A DNA stretch of 64,000 nucleotides, taken from assembly GCF_013375535.1 (NCBI RefSeq), contig NZ_JABXJG010000001.1:2646001-2710000 (forward strand), in the 5' to 3' direction. The notes under the pieces are model-generated. The model saw only the letters and a program-made list of their open reading frames with translations, did no database searches and was not told where the DNA came from. Below are positions 19,350 through 28,255 of the stretch, piece by piece. The position numbers were made by a program, and so were the translations under genes. Positions within the stretch are counted from its first letter, which is position 1; the number at the start of each line of letters is the position of its first letter. This DNA comes from Sphingobium sp. 15-1. GTDB taxonomy: Bacteria; Pseudomonadota; Alphaproteobacteria; Sphingomonadales; Sphingomonadaceae.

Positions 19350-19521
19350 CGGGTGCGAAACCTCTCTTTTATGGTTGGAAGAGGAGCCTAACGCGTTGGT
19401 TTCGCCTGTCCAGCGGCCTATCGCCCGAAAGGAGGGGAAGGCTTCTCTCCCACATGCGTATTGCGCGGCTAAAACGCCTCGCTATGCTGCCCGCCGATCC
19501 ATTGACCATCATGAGGCGCTC

Positions 19522-22392
19522 ATGACCTTTCCCCCATTTTCCTGCCGGATGGCCCTGATGCTCGGCCTGTCTTCGCTTGCCCTCATGCCGATGGCGCAGG
19601 CGGCTCCGGCGTCCAAAGCGACCAGCGCCGCTGCGCCCGCGCCGCTTTCCAGCCTGGTGGCAGCGGTGAACATTCCCTATGAGGAATTTACGCTGAAAAA
19701 CGGCCTGCGCGTCATCGTCCATAGCGACCGCAAGGCGCCGGTGGTGGGCGTGTCGATCTGGTATCATGTCGGCTCGCGCTTCGAACCGGCGGGCAAGACC
19801 GGCTTCGCCCATCTGTTCGAGCATCTGATGTTCTACGGCTCGGAAAATGCCGACGGACCCTTCTTCGGCCGGCTGGAGGACATCGGCGCGACCGACTGGA
19901 ACGGCACGACCTGGTTCGACCGCACCAATTATTTCGAGACGGTGCCGACCGGCGCGCTGGACCGGGCGCTGTTCCTGGAATCGGACCGCATGGGGCATCT
20001 GCTCGGCGCCGTCACCCAGACCAAGCTCGATGCGCAGCGCAGCGTCGTGCAGAATGAAAAGCGCATGGGCGAGAATGAGCCCTATGGCCTTGTCGAATAT
20101 GCGCAGCTCGCCGCGATGCTGCCGGAGGGGCACCCCTATCGCCACTCCACCATCGGTTCGATGGCGGACCTGAACGCAGCCAGCCTGGCCGACGTGCAGA
20201 CATGGTTCAAGACGCATTACGGCCCGAACAACGCCGTGCTGGTGCTGGCGGGCGACATCGACGTGCCGACCGCGAAGGCCAAGGTCGAGAAGTGGTTCGG
20301 CAACATCCCCGCCGGTCCCGCGCCCAAGGATGTGGATGCGACCGTCCCGACGCTCGACAAGGATGTCGAGAAGGTGATGCACGACAATGTCGCCGCCACC
20401 CGGCTCTACCGCAACTGGATCGTGCCGGGGGTCAATTCGGACGATCTGACGCCGCTTAATCTGGCGATGGCGGTGTTCGGCGGCCTCAGCTCCTCACGGC
20501 TGGACAATATATTGGTGCGTGACGAGAAGGTGGCGGTCGGCGTCAAGGCCAGCATTCAGCCCTTTGAGAAGCTTTCGCTCGCGGAGATCACCGTGGACGT
20601 GAAGCCGGGACAGGACGCGGTGGCCGTCGGCAAGCGGCTCGACCAGCTCCTGGCTGATTATCTCGCCAAGGGGCCGACGGCGGACGAGGTGCAGCGCGCC
20701 GCGACGCAGCAGCTTTCGGGTATCATCGGCGGGCTGGAGAAGGTCGGCGGCTTCAGCGGCAAGGCGGTGACGCTGGCCGAGGGGGCGGTCTATTCCAACG
20801 ATCCGGCCAAATATAAGAAGGATCTGGCCGCCGCCGCCGCCGCCACGCCGCAATCGGTGAGCGAGGTGGCGCGCAAATGGCTCGGAAGGCCGGTGTTCCG
20901 CCTGACCGTGGCGCCGGGCGAACGTTCGGCGGAGGACAATGCGCTGGCGGGCAACGCGACCCATCATCCGGCCTATTTCCGCGATCCGAAGAAACCCGCT
21001 CCGGTCGCGGCGACCCCGCCGCCGCCAACGAAGATTGCCGAACCGGGGATCGAGCCAGTCAAGGATCTGGAGTTCCCGGCGGTCGAGCATGCGACGTTGA
21101 AGAACGGGATTCCCATCGTCTTCGCCCGCCGGGCGACGGTGCCGGTGGTGCGGGTTTCCGTGTCCTTCGACGCGGGCAATGCCGCCGACGACAAGGCGAA
21201 GCTGGGTACGGCGGGGCTGACCACGGCGCTGCTGGATGAGGGCACGAAGACGCGCAGCTCGGTGCAGATCGCGGAGGAGCAGGAGCGGTTGGGCGCCTCG
21301 ATCGGCGCGGGCAACAGCATGGATGCGACGAATGTCGGCCTTTATGCGCTGAAGCCCAATCTGGACGCCTCGCTGGGGCTGCTGGCGGACGTGATCCGCA
21401 ATCCAGCCTTCGCGCCGACCGAGGTCGAACGCCTGCGCGGGCAGATACTGACGCGGATCGCGGCGGAAAAGACCGAGCCGATGCCGATCGCGCAGCGCCT
21501 GCTGCCGCCGCTGCTCTATGGGCAGGCGCATCCCTACGGCATTCCCTTCACCGGATCGGGCACGGAAAGCGGCGTCAAGGCGGTGACGCGGGCCGATCTG
21601 GTGGCCTTCCACGACAAATGGCTGCGGCCCGACAATGCGACCATCTTCGTGACCGGCGATACCACGCTGGCCGATGTGATGCCGCTGCTGGAAAAGCGCT
21701 TCGGAGACTGGAAGGCGCCCAAGGTCGCCAAGGGCGCCAAGCTATTCCGCATGGACCGCATGATGCGCCCGTCGCGCATCATCCTGGTCGACAAGCCGCA
21801 AAGCCCGCAGTCGATGATCCTGGCAGGTCTGCTCACCAACAAGGCGGGCACCGACAATCCGGTGACGCTGCTGACCGCCAATGAGGTGCTGGGCGGCAGC
21901 TCGACATCCCGCCTGATCATGGACCTGCGGGAGAGCAAGGGCTGGGCCTATTATGCGGGCAGCGCGCTTCCCGGCGTCAAGGAGACGATCCCGCTGCTGG
22001 TCTATGCCCCGGTGCAGACCGACAAGACCGGCGAGTCCATCGTCGCGGCGCGGAAAGACATCAGCGATTTCCTGACGGCCAAGGGCACGACCGAGGCGGA
22101 GCGCAACCAGACGATCAACAGCCAGATATTGTCGCTGCCGGGCAGCTTCGAAACCTCGTCCGACTTGCTGGGCGCGATGATGCGCAACCGCATGCTGGGG
22201 CGGCCGGACGATTATTATGCCAGCCTGCCGGGCGTGTATCGGGCGATGACGGCGGCCGATCTCGACAAGGCGGCGCGGGAAGCGATCAATCCCGACCGGC
22301 TGATCTGGGTCGTGGTGGGCGACGCGAAACTGGTGAAGCCGCAGCTTGACGCGGTCGGCCTTCCGGTGGAGATGGGCACATTGGCGGATTGA
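19522..22392 (+). CDS. M16 family zinc peptidase, tandem two-unit (pitrilysin/PqqL-like)
   Basis: 956 residues. A signal peptide (LMLGLSSLALMPMAQA) targets it outside the cytoplasm. The first M16 unit holds the inverted zinc motif HLFEH near residue 96 and later downstream Glu residues. The second unit begins about residue 515 (VEHATLKNGIPIVFARR) and lacks HXXEH, as usual for the non-catalytic half; it keeps RMMRPSRIILVDKPQSPQS. A Pro-rich linker (PVAATPPPPTK) joins the halves. It probably degrades peptides in the periplasm. It diverges from the M28 peptidase gene. Confidence 0.92.
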   Translation: MTFPPFSCRMALMLGLSSLALMPMAQAAPASKATSAAAPAPLSSLVAAVNIPYEEFTLKNGLRVIVHSDRKAPVVGVSIWYHVGSRFEPAGKTGFAHLFEHLMFYGSENADGPFFGRLEDIGATDWNGTTWFDRTNYFETVPTGALDRALFLESDRMGHLLGAVTQTKLDAQRSVVQNEKRMGENEPYGLVEYAQLAAMLPEGHPYRHSTIGSMADLNAASLADVQTWFKTHYGPNNAVLVLAGDIDVPTAKAKVEKWFGNIPAGPAPKDVDATVPTLDKDVEKVMHDNVAATRLYRNWIVPGVNSDDLTPLNLAMAVFGGLSSSRLDNILVRDEKVAVGVKASIQPFEKLSLAEITVDVKPGQDAVAVGKRLDQLLADYLAKGPTADEVQRAATQQLSGIIGGLEKVGGFSGKAVTLAEGAVYSNDPAKYKKDLAAAAAATPQSVSEVARKWLGRPVFRLTVAPGERSAEDNALAGNATHHPAYFRDPKKPAPVAATPPPPTKIAEPGIEPVKDLEFPAVEHATLKNGIPIVFARRATVPVVRVSVSFDAGNAADDKAKLGTAGLTTALLDEGTKTRSSVQIAEEQERLGASIGAGNSMDATNVGLYALKPNLDASLGLLADVIRNPAFAPTEVERLRGQILTRIAAEKTEPMPIAQRLLPPLLYGQAHPYGIPFTGSGTESGVKAVTRADLVAFHDKWLRPDNATIFVTGDTTLADVMPLLEKRFGDWKAPKVAKGAKLFRMDRMMRPSRIILVDKPQSPQSMILAGLLTNKAGTDNPVTLLTANEVLGGSSTSRLIMDLRESKGWAYYAGSALPGVKETIPLLVYAPVQTDKTGESIVAARKDISDFLTAKGTTEAERNQTINSQILSLPGSFETSSDLLGAMMRNRMLGRPDDYYASLPGVYRAMTAADLDKAAREAINPDRLIWVVVGDAKLVKPQLDAVGLPVEMGTLAD

Positions 22393-22396
22393 CGAC

Positions 22397-22537
22397 GGGC
22401 TGTTCGCCATTCAGCCCATGCGGGCCTGCAAAGCGCGATTTTCTGCGCTTCGGTGCTCACGGACTGAGGGTCCGCTGCGCTCCGATGCTCGAAAATCCCA
22501 CTTTTCGGCTCCACCTGAACTGAATGGCGAACAGCCC
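22397..22537. repeat. 141-bp element with 18-bp perfect inverted ends (class D)
   Basis: GGGCTGTTCGCCATTCAG at 22397-22414 and its exact complement at 22520-22537 bound a 105-base core with its own repeats (GCGCTTCGGTGCTCACGG and GCGCTCCGATGCTCG). It lies between the M16 stop and the next small gene, 20 bases before that gene's ribosome-binding site. The form is that of a small non-coding mobile element (MITE-like); no transposase is encoded. Confidence 0.75.
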
Positions 22538-22558
22538 TTAACTTCAAGGAGAAGGGAT

Positions 22559-22861
22559 ATGGCAGCAGTGGACGGCGCCTATGATTGCGTGGCGAAGACC
22601 CCGATGGGCGACCAGAATGGCGTGCTGACCGTCATCAGCGCGGGCGACGGCTTTCATGGCACCTTCGCGGGCATGATGGGCTCGCTCGACGTGGCCGAGG
22701 GCAAGGTCGACGGCAACAAGCTGAGCTGGAAGATGAACATGACCCTGCCGATGCCGATGACGCTGGAATGCGAGGCGGAGGTGAATGGGGATGCCATCAC
22801 CGGGACGATGCAGCTTGGGGCCTTTGGCGCGGCGGGCTTTTCGGGCACGCGCCGGGGTTGA
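22559..22861 (+). CDS. Small conserved-looking protein of unknown function
   Basis: 100 residues with a strong AAGGAGAAGGG ribosome-binding site and its own terminator directly after, which together support a real gene. No signal peptide or membrane helix. The pattern alternates turns and strands (GAYDCVAKTPMGDQNGVLTV, GDGFHGTFAGMMGSLDV, GKVDGNKLSWKMNM, LECEAEVNGDAITGTMQLG), suggesting a small antiparallel beta fold. I do not recognise a named family and assign no function. Confidence 0.7.
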   Translation: MAAVDGAYDCVAKTPMGDQNGVLTVISAGDGFHGTFAGMMGSLDVAEGKVDGNKLSWKMNMTLPMPMTLECEAEVNGDAITGTMQLGAFGAAGFSGTRRG

Positions 22862-22880
22862 GGGTTTCGGTAGGTTAGGA

Positions 22881-22914
22881 AAGGGGCTGGGAACGGGAGT
22901 TTCCGGCCCCTTTT
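22881..22914 (+). terminator. Rho-independent terminator after small protein gene
   Basis: AAGGGGC at the left pairs with GCCCCTT at the right, with an inner GGAA/TTCC stem, then TTTT. Confidence 0.85.
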
Positions 22915-22930
22915 ACATGACGCGCCAAAA

Positions 22931-23080
22931 ATCCTCCCCATCGAGAGATGGGGAGGGGGACCGCCGCCAAAGGCGGTGGTGGAGGGGAAATTGGCGCGAC
23001 CTGCGGCGCCCTGCGGGCGCTCCCCTCCACCATTCGCTTCGCGAACGGTCCCCCTCCCCACGCTTCGCGCAGGGAGGATC
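22931..23080. repeat. 150-bp imperfect inverted repeat (class C)
   Basis: ATCCTCCCC...ATGGGGAGGGGGACCG at the left pairs with CGGTCCCCCTCCCC...AGGGAGGAT at the right; inner arms GGTGGAGGGGA / TCCCCTCCACC also pair. It fills most of the gap between the small gene and the marR-type gene. Confidence 0.85.
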
Positions 23081-23103
23081 AAGATGGCCCTTGACCGCAG
23101 AAA

Positions 23104-23119
23104 TTAGTTAGCTATCTAA
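23104..23119. promoter_or_regulatory. Probable MarR operator TTAGTTAGCTATCTAA
   Basis: A 16-bp palindrome with 14 symmetrical positions, 5 bases before the ATG of the MarR gene. It resembles the TTAGCAAGCTAA sites of SlyA/MarR proteins. Its position suggests autorepression of the whole efflux operon. It leaves no space for a normal ribosome-binding site. Confidence 0.7.
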
Positions 23120-23124
23120 GAAAA

Positions 23125-23574
23125 ATGTCCCGATCGGAATTGAAGCGCGCCCTGGCGCATAAAATGCCTCAGGTGGCGCGCCAGTGGCGGCAATTGGCCG
23201 ATCTGGCGCTGGCCGAATTCGGCGTGTCGAACAGCGCGGGTTGGTGCCTGATCTATCTCGACCGGCTGGGTCCGGATGTGCGGCAGGCCGATCTGGCCGA
23301 GGAACTGGGCATCACCCAGCCCTCGCTGGTGCGGACGCTGGACCAGTTGCAGGCGGCGGGGCTTGTCGAACGGGTGCCCAATCCCGATGATCGGCGTTCG
23401 AACCGAGTCGCCTTCACGCCGGAGGGGCAGGAACTGGTGGGGCAGATCGAAGCCAGGCTGGGGAATTTGCGGCGCGAGCTGCTGGACGGCGTGCCCGACG
23501 CCGCGATCGAGATCGTCGTCAATCTGCTGAACCTGCTGGAGCGGCGCATGGCCGAGCGGCGGGGGCAGTCCTGA
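23125..23574 (+). CDS. MarR family transcriptional regulator
   Basis: 149 residues. Winged helix-turn-helix: QADLAEELGITQPSLVRTLDQLQAAGLVERVPNPDDRRSNRVAFTPEG is the MarR DNA-binding region with the wing DDRRS (about residues 50-100); flanking helices form the dimer. Probably senses a phenolic or other aromatic compound and controls the efflux genes that follow by 27 bases. The start has no clear ribosome-binding site, so translation may be leaderless or weak. Confidence 0.92.
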   Translation: MSRSELKRALAHKMPQVARQWRQLADLALAEFGVSNSAGWCLIYLDRLGPDVRQADLAEELGITQPSLVRTLDQLQAAGLVERVPNPDDRRSNRVAFTPEGQELVGQIEARLGNLRRELLDGVPDAAIEIVVNLLNLLERRMAERRGQS

Positions 23575-23601
23575 TGAGTGCCCTGACATGCGAGCGCTAG
23601 G

Positions 23602-25677
23602 ATGAACGCCTTTGGCGAGCGCATCGGCTGGCCCGCCGCGCTCTTTTCCCTGAAATGCTTCGCGGCGGCGATGCTGGCGCTTTATGTGGCGCTCAGCATC
23701 GGGCTGGAGCGGCCCTATTGGGCGTTCCTGACCAGCTATATCGTCGCCCAACCGCTGGCCGGGGCGGTGATCTCCAAGGCGGTGTTCCGCGTCATCGGCA
23801 CGCTGACCGGGGCGATTTTTTCCGTCGCCATCGTGCCGCCGCTGGTCAATGCGCCGGAACTGCTGTCGCTCGCCATGGCGCTGTGGATGGCGACCTGCGT
23901 GTTCGTGTCGCTGCTCGACCGCACGCCGCGATCCTATATGTTCGTGCTGGCGGGCTATAGCGCCTGCCTGATCGTCTTTCCGGACGTCGACACGCCGCAG
24001 ACCATCTTCACCGTGGCGACATTGCGCGTGCAGGAGATCACCATCGGCATAATGTGCGGCAGCCTGGTCCACGGCGTCGTCTTCCCCGGTTCCATCACCA
24101 ATTTTTTGCTTGCGCGGGTGGAGGCGATGCTGCGCGATGCCGAACGCTGGTCCCATGACGCCATCGCGCTGGCGCCGGTGGAGGGGCTGGCGCAGGAACG
24201 CCGCCGTCTGGCGCAGGACATCACCGAACTGCATCAGATGTCGGTGCATCTGCCCTTCGACATCAGCCGCCTCGCGCCCCGCGTGCGCACGGTGCGGGCG
24301 ATGCAGGACCAGCTTTCGCTGCTGCTGCCCCTGGGCGCGGCGGTCGAGGACCGGCTGGCGATGCTGAAGGCGGCGAGCAGGGGAAAGGTGCCGCGGGAGG
24401 TGGTGACGCTGATTGCCGATGCGCGGGCCTGGATCGTGGACCCCGGCGAGGAGATTGTCGCCCGCACCGCGGCGGCGGACGCGCTGATCGCCCGCTGCGC
24501 CGCGCTGGAACCGGTGGCGCGGGCGGAGATGGGCTGGGCGGAGATGATGCGCCTCAGCTTGTTTGCGCGGCTGGCCACGCTGATCGCGGCGCATCGCGAT
24601 TGCCGCGACCTCTACGACCAGATGGTGACGCACAGGCGGGAGGCCGTCAGCCCCCGCGTCGGTGAATTGCTGGAGGGGCGGCGCAACCGTGAGCTGCACA
24701 AGGATTATGCCGGAGCGGCGCGCGGGGCCTTCGGCGCCTTCGCCACCGTGGCGCTGGGGTGCGCGCTGTGGATCGGCAGCGGCTGGAAGGACGGCGGCAG
24801 CGCGGTGATGCTGGCGGGCGTGTTCCTCTCCCTGTTCGCGGCGTCGGACAATCCGCTGGCGCCGCTCAAGGGCTTCATGATCGGCACCATCGCCGCTTCG
24901 CTGCTGGGGGCGGTCTATGGCTATGCGATCATGCCGCGCCTCGACGGCTTCGCCATGCTGGCGGCCGCCTATGCGCCGATGCTGCTGTTGCTCGGCACGA
25001 TGATGGCGTCGCCGCGCTGGGCCGGGATCGCGTTGCCGACGCTGCTGGGGCTGGGCAGCCCCGTGCTGCTGTCGGACCGCTATGTCAGCGCCTTCGCCAG
25101 CTACGCCAACGGCACGGTGGCGCAACTGGTCGGCATCTGGTTCGCGATCATCATGGCCGGGCTGTTGCAGTCGGCGGGGGTCGAGCGGGCGATCCGGCGC
25201 ACGGTGCGCGCAGGCTGGAACGACATCGCCAACCGCGCCACGCTGATGACGCCGCCCGACGTGCGCGGCTGGATCAACCGGATGCTGGACCGTATCGCGC
25301 TGCTGGCGCCCCGGCTGGCGGCGGTGCGGTCGGACAGCGGGCGGCCGCTTTACGATGCGCTGCGCGACCTGCGGACCGGCGTCGCCATTGGCGAATTGCG
25401 GCAATTGCGGCTCGACCTGCCCGCCGACGACGCCGCGCCGCTGGCCGATGTCCTGACGGGCGTCAGCGCCCATTATCGCGGGCTGGACCCGGATGCGCCC
25501 GCGCCTGCGAGGTCCGCCCTGCTCACCGACATCGACCATGCGATCAGCGACCTGTCGCGCAATCCCAGCGCCATGATCCGGCGAGAAGCCATCCTCGCTT
25601 TGGTCAGCCTGCGCCGCAATCTTTTCCCTGACAGCGAAGGCTATCGCAGGCCCTCGCCAATCGGACAGCCCGCATGA
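23602..25677 (+). CDS. FUSC/AaeB-type inner-membrane efflux protein
   Basis: 691 residues. Two blocks of membrane helices, an N-terminal one (PAALFSLKCFAAAMLALYVALSIGL...) and a second near residues 375-520 (AFGAFATVALGCALWIG, LLGAVYGYAIMPR), each followed by a cytoplasmic region. This is the duplicated layout of the FUSC (fusaric acid resistance) family, like AaeB of E. coli, which exports aromatic carboxylic acids. The DUF1656, HlyD-like and NodT genes that follow complete the pump. The exported compound is not determined. Confidence 0.9.
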   Translation: MNAFGERIGWPAALFSLKCFAAAMLALYVALSIGLERPYWAFLTSYIVAQPLAGAVISKAVFRVIGTLTGAIFSVAIVPPLVNAPELLSLAMALWMATCVFVSLLDRTPRSYMFVLAGYSACLIVFPDVDTPQTIFTVATLRVQEITIGIMCGSLVHGVVFPGSITNFLLARVEAMLRDAERWSHDAIALAPVEGLAQERRRLAQDITELHQMSVHLPFDISRLAPRVRTVRAMQDQLSLLLPLGAAVEDRLAMLKAASRGKVPREVVTLIADARAWIVDPGEEIVARTAAADALIARCAALEPVARAEMGWAEMMRLSLFARLATLIAAHRDCRDLYDQMVTHRREAVSPRVGELLEGRRNRELHKDYAGAARGAFGAFATVALGCALWIGSGWKDGGSAVMLAGVFLSLFAASDNPLAPLKGFMIGTIAASLLGAVYGYAIMPRLDGFAMLAAAYAPMLLLLGTMMASPRWAGIALPTLLGLGSPVLLSDRYVSAFASYANGTVAQLVGIWFAIIMAGLLQSAGVERAIRRTVRAGWNDIANRATLMTPPDVRGWINRMLDRIALLAPRLAAVRSDSGRPLYDALRDLRTGVAIGELRQLRLDLPADDAAPLADVLTGVSAHYRGLDPDAPAPARSALLTDIDHAISDLSRNPSAMIRREAILALVSLRRNLFPDSEGYRRPSPIGQPA

Positions 25678-25889
25678 CCGGAGAAATCGCCCTGGGCGGC
25701 GTCTATGTGCCGACCCTCCTGCTGTTGGCGCTGGTCGCGCTGATCCTGAGCTGGGGCGTGACCCGGCTGATCGGCGCGTTCGGCCTCTATCGTTTCCTTG
25801 CCTATCGGGCGGCGGTCGACCTCAGCATCTTCGTGCTGATGCTGGGCGCGCTCGCCATCCTCGTTCCCTCCCTTGGAATCCGCCTATGA
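25674..25889 (+). CDS. DUF1656 small membrane protein (AaeX-like)
   Basis: 71 residues with two hydrophobic helices (VPTLLLLALVALILSWGV and LSIFVLMLGALAILVPSL). The family is known as the small partner of AaeA/AaeB pumps. Start and stop overlap both neighbours by four bases (ATGA), a sign of translational coupling. Confidence 0.88.
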   Translation: MTGEIALGGVYVPTLLLLALVALILSWGVTRLIGAFGLYRFLAYRAAVDLSIFVLMLGALAILVPSLGIRL

Positions 25890-26803
25890 ACCGTTTTGCC
25901 GCCACGCTGATCCCCCCTGCCCTGATCAGGAGCGCCGCCACCATCGTCATCGTTATCGCCGCCGCGCTGGTGGCGGTGTGGATGTGGAACCATTATGAGC
26001 GCAGCCCCTGGACCCGCGACGGGCGGGTGCGCGCCGATGTGGTGCGGGTGACGCCGGACATCGGCGGACTCGTCACCTCCGTCGCGGTGCATGACAATCA
26101 GGCGGTGAAGGCGGGTGACCTGCTGTTCGTGATCGACCGGCCGCGCTATGCGCTGGCGCTGGAGCAGGCGGAGGCGCGGATCGCCAGCGCCAAGGCGACG
26201 CTGGGCCAGGCGCGGCGGGAGGCGACACGCGACGTCGCGCTGGGCGACCTCGTCGCGAAGGAAGCGCATGAGCAGAATGTCGCGCGGGTGGCGACGGCGG
26301 AGGCTGCGCTGGCCGAGGCGATGAGTGCGCGGGACGCCGCTGCGCTCAATCTGAAGCGCACGCAGGTGGTGGCGTCGGTCAACGGCGTGGTCACGAATCT
26401 TGACCTGCATCCGGGCGATTTCGTCGCGGCGGGGCAGCAGGCCATGGCGCTGGTCGACCGTGACAGCCTGCGCGTCGAGGGCTATTTCGAGGAAACCAAG
26501 CTGCCGCTGGTCTGCATCGGCGCGCCGGTGACGGTGCGGCTGATGGGCGAGGCGCAGGACCTGCATGGGCGGGTCGACAGCATCGCCTATGGCATCAACG
26601 ACAGCAGCCGTTCGGATTCGGGCAATTTGCTGCCGACGGTCGAGCCGACCTTTTCCTGGGTGCGCCTCGCCCAGCGCATTCCGGTGCGGGTGAAGCTGAC
26701 CAGGGTGCCCGCGGAGGTGAAGCTGATCGCGGGGCGCACCGCCACAGTGACGATCGAACCGGCGCGGAAGGACGCGAAGCCGGGGGTGTGCCGCCATGCA
26801 TAA
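25886..26803 (+). CDS. HlyD-family membrane-fusion protein of efflux pump
   Basis: 305 residues. One N-terminal membrane helix (ATIVIVIAAALVAVWMW), then the two biotinyl-lipoyl-like halves (VRVTPDIGGLVTSVAVHDNQAVKAGDLLFVIDRP and TQVVASVNGVVTNLDLHPGDFVAAGQQAMALVD) separated by a coiled-coil hairpin (residues about 85-150). It bridges the inner-membrane FUSC protein to the outer-membrane channel. Overlaps the previous gene by 4 and the next by 8 bases. Confidence 0.92.
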   Translation: MNRFAATLIPPALIRSAATIVIVIAAALVAVWMWNHYERSPWTRDGRVRADVVRVTPDIGGLVTSVAVHDNQAVKAGDLLFVIDRPRYALALEQAEARIASAKATLGQARREATRDVALGDLVAKEAHEQNVARVATAEAALAEAMSARDAAALNLKRTQVVASVNGVVTNLDLHPGDFVAAGQQAMALVDRDSLRVEGYFEETKLPLVCIGAPVTVRLMGEAQDLHGRVDSIAYGINDSSRSDSGNLLPTVEPTFSWVRLAQRIPVRVKLTRVPAEVKLIAGRTATVTIEPARKDAKPGVCRHA

Positions 26804-28241
26804 CGTCCCGGCTACCGGCACGCCCTCCTTCCCTGGGAAGGGGAGCGCGAAACTGTGGACGCCCTTTCTGGCCCTGGCGCTGGCGGCCTGCGCGACCGCA
26901 GGCCCGGATTATCGCCCGCCGGAAAAGTCCGCCGCAACCGCCCCCGTCGCGCAGGGCGCTTTCCTGTCGGCGCAGGAAACCAGTTTCAGCAATGCCGAAC
27001 TGCCCGATCATTGGTGGCGGCTCTATGACGATCCCCGGCTGGATGCGCTGGTCGAGCAGGCGCTTGCCGCCAACACCGACCTGCGCGTGGCCGACGCGAA
27101 CCTGACCGCGGCGGAGGCGGTGCTGCGCGAGGCGGAGGCCGGGCGCACCATCGGCACGACGGTCAGCGGCGGGGCGACGCTGGCGCGGCCCTCCGGCACG
27201 GCGGAGAGCCTGCCCGGCGTGGTCGGCTATGATCTGGGCCTTGCCGCCTCCTATCCGCTCGACCTGAACGGCCGGATCAAGCGCGCCATAGAGGCCAGCA
27301 CCGCCGATCTGGAAACGGTCGTGGCGGCGCGCGACTATGTGCGGGTCGGCGTGGCGGCCGCTACCGCCAGGGCCTATGCGCAGGTCTGCGCCGCCAATTA
27401 TTCGCTGGCCGTCAACCGGCGCGTCGTGGCCCTGCAACGGGAGACTCTCAATGCCACGCGGCGGCTGTTCCGGGGCGGGCGCGGCACGGCGTTCGACGTC
27501 AGCCGGGCGCGGGCAGCGGTCGACGCCAGCGAGGCGAGCCTGCCCGCCTTCGATGCGCAGCGGCAGGGTGGACTCTATCTGCTGGCGACGCTGCTGGGGC
27601 GAGCGCCGGCGGATTATCCCAAGGAGGTGGAGGGCTGCGCGACCCTGCCTGCGCTGCATGCGCCCATGCCGGTGGGCGATGGCGCGGCGCTGATCCGGCG
27701 GCGGCCGGACATCAGGCAGGCGGAACGCGGCATCGCCGCCGACACCGCCCGCGTCGGAGTGGCGACTGCAGACCTTTATCCGCAGATCAGCATCGGCGGA
27801 TCGTTGGGGCTGGGCGGGCCGCTGAAAAGCTTTGGCTCCGGAACCAGCTTCGGCATGAGTCTGGGGCCATTGCTGAGCTGGAGCTTCCCCAACCGGCCGG
27901 TCGTCAAGGCGCGGATCGCGCAGGCCGACGCGCAGGTGCAGGCCGATCTGGCGCGCTTCGACGGGACGGTGCTGGAGGCCTTGCGGCAGACGGAGACGGC
28001 GCTGGAAAGCTACCGCCGCCATGCCGAGCAGGCGGCGGCGCTCGACCGGGCGCGGGACAGCGCGGGCGTGTCGGGGGCCCAAGCGGGCAAGCTGTTCCGT
28101 TTCGGGCGGGGGGATTTCCTGTCCTTGCTCGACGCGCAGCGCTCGCTGGCCAATGCGGAGGCTGCGGCGGCGGCGGCGCGGGTGCAACTGGTGCAGGATC
28201 AGATCGCGATCTTCCTCGCGCTGGGGGGCGGTTGGTCCTAA
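26796..28241 (+). CDS. NodT-family outer-membrane efflux lipoprotein
   Basis: 481 residues. Lipobox LALAAC near residue 32, preceded by a hydrophobic segment, predicts lipid attachment. The OEP/TolC-like repeats follow: DHWWRLYDDPRLDALVEQALAANTDLRVADANL, the paired long helices, and GRAPADYPKEVEGCATLP...IRRRPDIRQAERGIAADTARVGVATADLYPQISI, which is the typical NodT signature. It provides the outer-membrane exit duct for the pump. Last gene of the operon; the next gene is convergent 14 bases away. Confidence 0.93.
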   Translation: MHNVPATGTPSFPGKGSAKLWTPFLALALAACATAGPDYRPPEKSAATAPVAQGAFLSAQETSFSNAELPDHWWRLYDDPRLDALVEQALAANTDLRVADANLTAAEAVLREAEAGRTIGTTVSGGATLARPSGTAESLPGVVGYDLGLAASYPLDLNGRIKRAIEASTADLETVVAARDYVRVGVAAATARAYAQVCAANYSLAVNRRVVALQRETLNATRRLFRGGRGTAFDVSRARAAVDASEASLPAFDAQRQGGLYLLATLLGRAPADYPKEVEGCATLPALHAPMPVGDGAALIRRRPDIRQAERGIAADTARVGVATADLYPQISIGGSLGLGGPLKSFGSGTSFGMSLGPLLSWSFPNRPVVKARIAQADAQVQADLARFDGTVLEALRQTETALESYRRHAEQAAALDRARDSAGVSGAQAGKLFRFGRGDFLSLLDAQRSLANAEAAAAAARVQLVQDQIAIFLALGGGWS

Positions 28242-28255
28242 AATATAGTCGTCAG

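Noticed and set aside
23116..25539. An 807-codon minus-strand frame opposite the MarR and FUSC genes
   Set aside because: Extremely rich in Arg, His, Gln and Gly, no recognisable domain, and it runs antisense to two clear genes and their operator.
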